From Tritrichomonas musculus (Eukaryota > Parabasalia > Tritrichomonadida > Tritrichomonadidae): 64,000 bases of DNA. The stretch is taken from positions 2,418,001 to 2,482,000 of the forward strand of contig JAPFFF010000012.1 of assembly GCA_039105265.1 (NCBI GenBank), written 5' to 3'. Made by a program: the position numbers and the translations under genes. Below the pieces are notes generated by a model that was not told the DNA's origin, made no database searches, and saw only the letters and a list, made by a program, of their open reading frames with translations. Within the stretch, counting starts at the first letter, position 1. Each line of letters begins with the position of its first letter. Positions 20,201-28,904 of this stretch are shown here, piece after piece.

Positions 20201-20703
20201 CTATGGGCGGCAATGTCGTCATTCCAGATCTTCCGGATGAAATCGTGATATCTTTGTCCGGATGACGACTCGCCGCAGTTACAACCAGCTAGCTGCTAAG
20301 CATTGCTGATCGTGGTCTTGCTATGGGCGGCAATGTCGTCATTCCAGATCTTCCGGATGAAATCGCGATATCTTTGTCCGGATGACGACTCGCCGCAGTT
20401 ACAACCAGCTAGCTGCTAAGCATTGCTGATCGTGGTCTTGCTATGGGCGGCAATGTCGTCATTCCAGATCTTCCGGATGAAATCGTGATATCTTTGTCCG
20501 GATGACGACTCGCCGCAGTTACAACCAGCTAGCTGCTAAGCATTGCTGATCGTGGTCTTGCTATGGGCGGCAATGTCGTCATTCCAGATCTTCCGGATGA
20601 AATCGTGATATCTTTGTCCGGATGACGACTCGCCGCAGTTACAACCAGCTAGCTGCTAAGCATTACTGATCGTGATCATGCTATGGGCGGCAATGTCGTC
20701 ATC
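20201..20703 (-). repeat. 120-bp GC-rich repeat array of the right MULE arm (4 units)
   Basis: Four units in inverted orientation to those of the left arm (boundaries near 20221, 20341, 20461, 20581 and 20701). The outermost unit has the GCATGATCACGATCAGTAAT variant. The array lies between the transposase start and the outer end, so it also sits in the promoter-side arm of the gene. Confidence 0.95.
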
Positions 20704-20896
20704 TCGGTTTCTTTGATTGGTTTAGTTCTATAAAAATGGCGCTTTTTCATGGTTTTATCTTAGTGAACTTTTTCAAAACTTTACAAGAAAATTTTAGAAC
20801 TTTTTGTATGCCTTCTCAATTAACTCAAAAAGTCAGAATAACGAATTTTCCTCAGAAAAAAATGGTGTAACTTTTTCTATAGTTTGTCATTCCGCC

Positions 20897-20905
20897 CTTA
20901 AAATG
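20897..20905. repeat. MULE target-site duplication, right copy
   Basis: CTTAAAATG, identical to 15127-15135. Confidence 0.9.
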
Positions 20906-22510
20906 TTTTTGGAATCTTCAAATTAAATTTTAATAATCATGAATAAAAAGAAACTAGGTTATTTCATTAACCATATAAACTTTAAGATTTAATATAAATC
21001 TTCAGTTAAAAATTAAAAGCTTTAATTTAGATAAATAAAATCTGGACTTAAAAATATATTTGGAATTGTTGTTTTGAAATAATAAATATAATTTATTCTT
21101 TAAATAGTTCATTTATAAAATTAATTATTGATTTTAATTTATTTTACTTTATTTTTTATCGAGAAAAAGATAAAATAAGATTAAAAATCATTATATTCAT
21201 TTCATTCAAATTCATTCAATTTGGTTATATTAAAGATATATGGTGTAAAATACAAATCAAATAAGAATTAAATATTTTATTAATATATTTTAATTTTATT
21301 TTCAGAAAACTTATTTTCGGTTAATAATTAAAATTGATATAAATTTTAATCTATGTTCACAAATATTTCAGATGATTATTTTATACACTATACAAATGTT
21401 TAATAAATCAAACTTTTCCAAAATACTTTGATTTATTTTGTATATTAGTTAAAAAAAGAATACATTTAAATTTCAAATCATCAAACTTCAAATTAATATA
21501 AAAGATAATAAATAATTCATATTTCATACTCATTAATTCTTAACTGATATATTTGAATATAACCAATTATAAAAATACGTTTTGAATTTTTTGAAAATCG
21601 TTTTTTGAGAAATAAAATAATATAAACTTTTAAATCTTATTAATAACTTTTAATTTAAAATATTAAAATGATTATTTAAATACTATTATATATACATTCA
21701 ATATATTTAAAGTATAATTTAGTAACATAAGTATTTTTGGTAAATATACTAAAAAGCATTAAAATATAAAATTTATAACAATCAGAAATATTGAGATAAA
21801 AAAAATTGAAAACATTCAAAAATATTTAAAACAATATTTAAAACGTACAAATCTAATTCAATTATCAATTCTTAAATATCATATTATATAAAATTATTTA
21901 TTCAATTTTTTTTAAACACCCAAAATCTATTCCTACTTGCAAATATTTATTTTGAATTAGATACTATAATATTTTAAATTACCTCAAATCAATGTGAAGT
22001 TTAATTTTTTATTCAAAAAATAATTAAATTCATGTGAAAAACAATGTTACTCCATATTATTATTCTAAAATGAATCATAATAAACCAATTTAAAGGTAAA
22101 ATATTACAAAAAACACTATATCATCATTTTCTCAAATATCTAAGCTACCTCTCAAAAAATATGCTCATTTTTATATTTTATGAATAAACATTTAGTATTA
22201 ATTATTAAATCAAGAATTTTTTTAGAATTGAAAAAAGTAAATATTCCTTAAATAATTATTTAAAGAAAAATTGATTTTTTTTGCATTTATTAATAATATA
22301 ATACTTACACAAACGCATTCTATATTTTTCACACTTATTTATTACTTTCATTAGCCAAATATTTTATCATTTTATATTTAATTAAACCAAATTCTTTAGA
22401 ATTAAAAAAATAATTACTTTTAAATCATTAAATTTTACCGGTAATATTCATTTTTCATTTTTTCAATTATTAAATGATTTTTTAAAAGTTTTTTTCTTAA
22501 TAAAAATCCA
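20906..22510. other. AT-rich spacer
   Basis: 1.6 kb of very AT-rich sequence with no reading frame, RNA gene or repeat that I can recognise. Confidence 0.5.
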
Positions 22511-22681
22511 CTGGTGAAAAGTGTAAAATGAATTTATAAAATTGAATAAAAAATGAAGTAAATTGAATACTACCAAAGGTGAAAAGTGCGAAATGAAGTA
22601 AACATCGCACTTTTCACCAGTTGATTTGAAGGGCAATTTGGCCGTTAAGTGAAATTGAGGGGGTGATTTTTACTGAAACCC
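22511..22681. repeat. 171-bp repeat, right copy of an exact inverted pair
   Basis: The exact reverse complement of 5522-5692. It starts CTGGTGAAAAGTG and ends CTGAAACCC. Its outer end is only about 28 bp from the end of the DDE transposase relic that follows. Confidence 0.85.
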
Positions 22682-22709
22682 AAAAAAAAATATCAAAATA
22701 AATTATTGT

Positions 22710-22969
22710 TTAAAAAAATACTGGATTACCATCTGGAGTTGAAAAATAATGAAATTTGGAAAATAATACTGTATCATCAAATTGATACTCTGACATTTCT
22801 TTACAAAAGACACAGTATTCAAAAGGGGATACAACGCTTAAATGACGAAAAGATTCTTTTTGGTCAATTGTTTGGTTTATTTCATCAAATACTGATTGAT
22901 CGTTTAATATTTTTCCGTTAATGTTTAATCGATTTATTTTTATTTTTATTTTTATTTTTTTTTATTTTT

Positions 22970-23004
<35 letters not shown>

Positions 23005-25450
23005 AGCTTGTTTTTCTTCATCTGTCAGAGAATGAACGAACACGCTTGACAATACATTATCCCTATTTGGTGGATATGTGCCAGTAACTTTTGCTGCTGT
23101 CTTACAATCTGGAGAAGTATAAACTTCACTCCATGAGTCAATTAATTTTTATTTAAAATAAATATTGCTTTGGGATTTTCGATGAACGTGTGTCCATCCA
23201 GTAATAAAACAACTTTTGAATCTCTAATTGATGGGTCTAAAGTGAGTCGATATGCAGATAACCAATTGATAAAATTGATTGTCCATAATAAAAATGAATT
23301 GCGGTTTTGCCAACCGCTTTGAGTTGAGCAACACCAAATTTGACCAAAATTCACCTTATTTTTTATCTCATTTGGACAATTTTCTAATTTTCGTAATATA
23401 ACAAATGGAGGAATATGTTCTCCAATAATATTATGAGTAAACATAACAGTAATGTGTGAGATTTGTGTAACAACATCTGGAACAGAGTGGCAGTACATAT
23501 AATTTACGGATTAAAACTTTTTATTGAGGTTATTATATTTTTTTTATCATGTTTTTTAATATTATATATTTAATTTAATATAATTAATACTAGTTAATTA
23601 TTAATATATTTACCAATTAATAAATATATATTTTGATTACTTTATTTTTTGTAAATATTTCAAATAATTTAAGCCAAAATAATTAAACATTTTTATATTC
23701 TGAATATAAACATATAATAACTCATTTATATACTTATAATATTTTTTATATTAGTTTGATAATTATATTATATTTTAATTTTAAAATTAATTTGCTATTT
23801 ATTATAATATATGAAAAATGTTCATATATTATTTTAATTCAAATTTTCACAAAGAATTGAATTTTATATTAAAAAAATTTCAATTTATTTTGTTTAAAAC
23901 AGTCTTGTTTTAATTAATTTACTAAAATTTCAAAATAAATCTTAGTCTTTTATCATTAAGTCATATTTATATATATTATTAAATATTAAAATTATGAAAA
24001 TACGATTCACAATTAAAAAACTGATATTTGTTTACTTTATTGGATTTAATTGCTAATTAAAGTTGTTTTAAAATAAAAATCACTGATTACATTCTTTATT
24101 TATAATGCTTTTTTAAATTATAATCTTTTTACGATTTTTTTTTCAATATTTGATGATTATTATAATATTATCATCGTCAAATTAGATATATTACGATTAT
24201 TAAGATACATTAAAATGATTATTATGATTTATTCATTTTATTCTAGATTGATAATTTAAAAAAAAAATATGTAAAAGCTGATATAACAAAATAAAAAATA
24301 TATCTTATTATTTAAATCATATATAAATTTTAATAAAATAAAAAATCTTAATATTATTGGAGATATTATCATATTTTTCATTATCGCATAAAACAAACTT
24401 TTGAATTGATTATTAATTTTAAAAAATAATTATTTGAAATTTTTAAAATTGAATTAATGCATTAATTTTTAAAACATATAGTATACAATTCTATAAATAA
24501 TAAACAAATTATTATTTTAGAAAATATAAAATATAAAAACAAAAAATATTAATTTATATTTAAAATAATTAGTAACAACTAATTTATTAATGATACAATT
24601 ATTTTATTTTTTAATAATACATTGAAAATAAAATCTCATAATTAATTGTATGAGCTTACATAAAATTTTTTTAATTCTCAAAAAAAAGTATAGAATTTTT
24701 TAAAAAATCTATTCAAAAAAAAGACTTTTCTGAGCATAAAATATACGTTAAGTTCTCAATTTTAGCAAATTTTGGATTCTTGATTTACAAAATCTACCTA
24801 GTCGATTCCCAATTTTATTAGGGGGATCTTAATGTTTTAATCGAATTAATAAATTGACCTAACGGATCCTATCTTTAAACCGTCAATCTTTCTAAATTGA
24901 AAAACCTCAAATATCATAAAATTCTAATGCATTATCATTAATCTAGTTATTTATTTATATTAAACTATTGAGCAAGTATCCGGGGAAACATTTTTGGTTT
25001 TTGTATTTATTGTAGTTATTGAAATATAAGAGTTTCAAATTGAATAAAGACGTTAAAAAGTTTCATGTACTGCCCCTCTTCTGGAACTAAAAATTCAGAA
25101 ATTGAATCAAGAACGATAAACTTTTTCTTAATAGTTAGGTCAAGTCCTAATTCATCAGCCCCAAAAACAAGAGGAGGTTGAACACCATCAAGACACCTTT
25201 CCAAAAGATTAAAAAATGGTTCAATTATTTCAGGGCAGCATGAAAAGTATCTATCATCATCAACAATTCTTGCTGCTCTAATTTTTGAATCAAGGTCTGA
25301 TAAATTTGCATTAATCCAAGATCGTACAGGTTGATCTATTTCATTGTTTTCAAGCTCGTCTGTAATATTGCCGCAATCAATTTTCCTTAAAAAGTTTATT
25401 GCTTTGATTTGTCTTCTTGAATTGTTCGATGTTTATGAGATTTAAATTCC
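22710..25450 (-). pseudogene. broken DDE_1 (pogo/jerky-like) transposase, interrupted
   Basis: Read on the minus strand, coding pieces run from about 25450 to 25073 and resume at 23490, ending at a stop at 22710. The first piece has the helix-turn-helix side and the first catalytic motif (FGADELGLDL). The second has HITVMFTHNIIGEHIPPFVI and the second catalytic Asp in LLLDGH. The last part reads TAAKVTGTYPPNRDNVL, like the GIYP region near the end of DDE_1 transposases. There are frame changes near 25380-25440 and near 23140, a long A/T run within it (22972-23000) and the 1.6-kb insertion. It is a dead copy, unrelated in detail to the intact element at 9.6 kb. Confidence 0.6.
23491..25072. 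mobile_element. 1.6-kb AT-rich insertion within the DDE_1 relic
   Basis: This segment separates the two halves of the transposase relic. Its ends are short inverted copies, CAGTACAT (23491-23498) and ATGTACTG (25065-25072), so it may be a non-autonomous DNA element. I see no target duplication, and the inverted match is only about 8-10 bp, so the boundaries are tentative. The interior is extremely AT-rich and has no coding frame. Confidence 0.35.
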
Positions 25451-25811
25451 AACAAATTCCTTTTTTAAAAAAATTAATATAACTTGATTGAAAAGAGCAT
25501 CTCATTAAAACGATGCAGTATTGCATATTGTTCACTCCTTTTCCCATTTTGCAGATACCATCTCTTATAAAAACACTATATTTGGAACAATTTTCAGTAA
25601 TGATTATTAAAAAAGAAATTAGTTTTTTACCTGAATCTAGAAGAACAAGATCATTGTGTACTGCTTTAATTTTCAATCCAATTTTTCCTTTGGAATTACA
25701 TGATACTACTTCGTATTTGTTTGTAATAGAATCTGCAAATTCAAGGAAAGAAAAAATATCAAAATTGTTTTTTCCTGATGGCACAATTTCAATTAAAACT
25801 TTTTGTTCCAT
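25451..25811 (-). pseudogene. N-terminal transposase-domain relic resembling the MULE N-terminus
   Basis: A minus-strand frame starts at an ATG at 25811 (MEQKVLIEIVPSGKNNFDIF). It matches the MULE transposase N-terminus in order and spacing: IEIVP, NF-I-S, F-DS-T, then a Cys/Lys segment and V-NDL. It leads directly towards the DDE_1 relic downstream on the same strand, so it may be the N-terminal part of that same gene after a frame change. If so, the two transposase types share an N-terminal domain. It is broken before the catalytic part. Confidence 0.45.
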
Positions 25812-25899
25812 ACTATCTCCAATAATAGGATTTAATTTTTTCTTTCATAGTAAAACATTTACTTTAAATGAAATGATTTTAAATGTAAGGTTTTTATAG

Positions 25900-26761
25900 A
25901 AACAATGAATATGTATTCAATTTTCAAAATATGACATTCAAAATTCAAAACAATATTCAATTATCAAAGTTTTAGCTAACATTAAAATAGATTTGGCTTT
26001 AGTTTAATAAGTAAGCTGTTGACTCATAATAGACAAATGATAAAGAAGAATGAAAGAAAAATGCTTTTTTTTTTTTTTTTTGAAATAATAAGTATGATTA
26101 AAAAAATATTTATCATATTACTATTCATTTATTTAATTGCTTACTCATTTGTTTACATAATTTCCCGGACATTTATGGTAAATATATTTCCGGATTTTTA
26201 TTGTAATATTATCATAGTAGTTAGCTCCTTTATATTAAGTCTATAGCATTAAATCAAGAAGCTCAACCAAACTTCTTGATTCTGTAATAATTATTCAGGA
26301 AGCTCAGTTGAACCTCCTGATTCTGTAGCATTAAATCATGAAGCTCAACCAAGCTTCCTGATTCTGTAATAATTATTCAGGAAGCTCAGTTGAATGTTAA
26401 CATTAAATCATCTATTCTTATCCATAATACATTAGGGACCTGGGGTTGTTCCAGATAATAAACCATGCGTAAAGCTTGGCAATAGATAGATGATTTTAAT
26501 GATAAATGAAACCCGCCTTTTTTTAAGAATTCCATTTCATCATATTTCATCTTAAAATTGTAACTTTTTAACAACAATCTCAAAAAGCTAACATTTTGTA
26601 TAATTCATTCAAAAAATAATGAACTTTTTGAATTAACATTCGATCTTCTCAAACTCAGCTTTTAAAAAGAATGATAAAATAAACTGTTTTTTCTTTTATC
26701 AAATTTTTATTTATAAAATTCACTCAAAAATGTGTGAACCCAAAACCCAAAAACGTGTTTC

Positions 26762-26814
<53 letters not shown>

Positions 26815-27729
26815 GGTTTGAGATATGTTTATAATCTATATCTTTTGGCCATTCTAGCACAGCATTAAACCCAAAAAAATATTCATAAAAAACAAGTTTT
26901 TCCAGAGCTTATTAAGGTAAAGTATTCAATTTTAAATCATTCAAAAAGTGAATGAAAGAATGAGTGTTTTATAACTAATATCAAGTGCTTTTAATACATT
27001 AATGCTGTAATTTTGAAGTCGTTAAGAAGGAAATTCTGTAATTTTCAAATTGGGTTTATTTGTTCATATTTCATCAATTATTATACACTTATTATTTTTT
27101 TCCATTATTATTAGACTTCACTTTTTGTACCAACCTTGTTCTACAAAGAACGATAGAAAAAATACAAGGTTTGTACAATGTATTTTTTATTGAAAATATT
27201 GAATACATAAAATAATCATATCTCTGAAAAAAGATAATATACTAAATAATTTTTTGTGAATAAATAAAATATCAATTAAATTATTTAATAAAACCATTTT
27301 TGTAAAAGTAAAATGCTATTTTAAAAAATCATTTTTGGCAAAGGTGAAATGATTGACCATTTTATAAAAAGAATATAATCACTCTGTGAGCAAACCAATT
27401 CACATTACTCAAGATTTCTAGATTATTTACTATTATAATATTGTTTTATAAACTTTTAATTCCTTTTTAACATATAAAACCAATACTAAAAAGCGATTAT
27501 ATAAAATATAACTAAAGTGCCTCAAAATTTTAATTTTATCTGTTCAATGATTTTTTTAATAAAGTTTAATTTGAAAACTTGATATTTTTACCAAAAACGT
27601 GCAAATACAACAACCAAAATAGGATTAAAGAATATAAACGTTAAAAAATTACGTTAATGAATTTGTGATGTGAAAAAAGTAAAGGCTAATTATTATTCAT
27701 TCTTCTTGATTAAAACAAAATTTAAAGTA
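25900..27729. other. spacer with hairpin repeats and a long poly(T)
   Basis: I find no supportable gene. It holds the hairpin array at 26246-26390, a T run of about 46 bases at 26768-26813, and an imperfect 15-bp inverted repeat TTGTACCAACCTTGT / ACAAGGTTTGTACAA at 27127-27179. Small frames here are dominated by homopolymer or extreme AT codons. Confidence 0.45.
26246..26394. repeat. tandem array of stem-loop units (82-bp period, two subunits each)
   Basis: The unit starting GCATTAAATCA(A/T)GAAGCTCAAC recurs at 26246 and 26328. Each 82-bp unit has two halves of about 41 bp that end in GATTCTGTA and each fold: ATCAAGAAG...CTTCTTGAT, and TCAGGAAGC...CTCCTGA. Four hairpins therefore lie in a row. 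The array is more GC-rich than its flanks. Confidence 0.75.
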
Positions 27730-27731
27730 TA

Positions 27732-28721
27732 GTAGTGTCTATAAGTGGCCACGCTCTCAATTAAGTGGCCACGGTGTCAGATTAATTCAAAAAGTTTATA
27801 TAAGATTTTAATTCAAAAAGTTTTATAAATGAAAAATAAAATAACAAAAATATACAATTTCTATCAATATTCGTGATTAACTAATAATCATTAGAGATCA
27901 ATTAACTTATTTATTAATCTTTTACATTGTATAATCAAGAATCAATATCTTAATTTTTACTAATACAATCAAAACGAAATCAGCAAAAAAAAGTTTGATC
28001 TAACTTATCATTATTTCTTTCTAATCTTTTAGATCGATATTTAGTAATTATTAGAGGGTAATGTTTCTTTGAATCAGGATAAGACCATCCAAATGAAAGC
28101 ATTAGTTGGATTTAATGATTTGTTTTGTTGATTTTCTTGATAGCGCTAGTAAAAAATAAGATCCTGAATAAGTTTAAAAGCGATATTAGAGAATAAAGCT
28201 GCTGCTTTTCAGTAAATAAATGTAGGTATCAAATTGATGCTGAGAAAAGCATCAGCAATTTTTTTTTGGTATGTCGATATAGCGAACGTAAGAAGGCAGG
28301 GACTAGATGATGCTGAGTTATGATTTCATAAAGGTAGATAATTTTTGAGAAGAAAAAAATGGTTGCTAATTGAATTTTATTGATCTTTTTATTCAAATAA
28401 ACGGCACCATAATGCCGTTTTATACCACAATTATTTGAGTGGATTTTGATTTTTTTGACACCTTAAAAACGAATTTTTGCATCCACATTTTTCTTAAGAA
28501 AAAGTAGGAAATTGTGAGTGAGCCATTTTACACCTACATTATTGAAATGAATTTCTTATTTTCTGACACCTTAAAGATGGCCACGGGAATAAAAATTTAT
28601 ATCCTTTGAATTTTTTAAAAAATTGAGAGCATGCCATTCTATTCCCTCATAATTTTAGTGGAGTTGATTGTCAAATCACCGTGGCCACTTAATTGAGAGC
28701 GTGGCCACTTATCGACACTAC
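27732..28721. mobile_element. 990-bp TA-flanked MITE with 45-bp inverted ends
   Basis: The left end GTAGTGTCTATAAGTGGCCA continues to about 27776 and is mirrored by the right end (28677-28721) with one mismatch (T versus G in GTGTC-ATAAG). TA lies at both borders (27730-27731 and 28722-28723). Each end holds the word AAGTGGCCAC twice, as expected for paired transposase binding sites, and GATGGCCACGGG recurs inside (about 28573). The interior has no continuous reading frame, so this is a non-autonomous Tc1/mariner-pogo type element. It ends only about 180 bp upstream of the next host gene. Confidence 0.82.
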
Positions 28722-28904
28722 TATATATTCAAATTATAATATCTTAGAATATAGCTTTTCCTTTCATTTTTTTAATCATACGATTGTATATGTTCTTTTG
28801 GCTTAATTAATATAATTACTTTTTAACTTTTCAAGAAAAACACATATTAATATTATTATTAACGTACAAAAGTTTTAACTTTTTGTATTTTTAAATATCT
28901 TCAA

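Larger units (their letters stand above)
15136..20896 (-). mobile_element. complete Mutator-like element (MULE) with tandem-repeat arms
   Basis: The ends match over more than 90 bp in inverted orientation (GGCGAAGTGACAAACTATAG on the left, GGCGGAATGACAAACTATAG on the right), with two mismatches near the tip. The 9-bp CTTAAAATG duplication flanks both. One open transposase gene (17651-19993, minus) lies between the arms. The right arm, 20052-20896, contains four units of a 120-bp GC-rich repeat. The left arm carries eleven units in three arrays, because an 885-bp block has been duplicated twice. Intact gene, ends and target duplication argue for recent movement. Confidence 0.9.

Noticed and set aside
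5522-22681. Whole 17-kb interval as a Polinton/Maverick-type fossil
   Set aside because: Only size and inverted ends suggest it. No polymerase, integrase, packaging or capsid-type coding remnant is visible inside, and the repeat has the look of a MITE.
26019-26246. 75-residue hydrophobic frame
   Set aside because: It is built around a T run and AT-rich codons giving Phe/Ile, with no family resemblance. It runs into the hairpin array.
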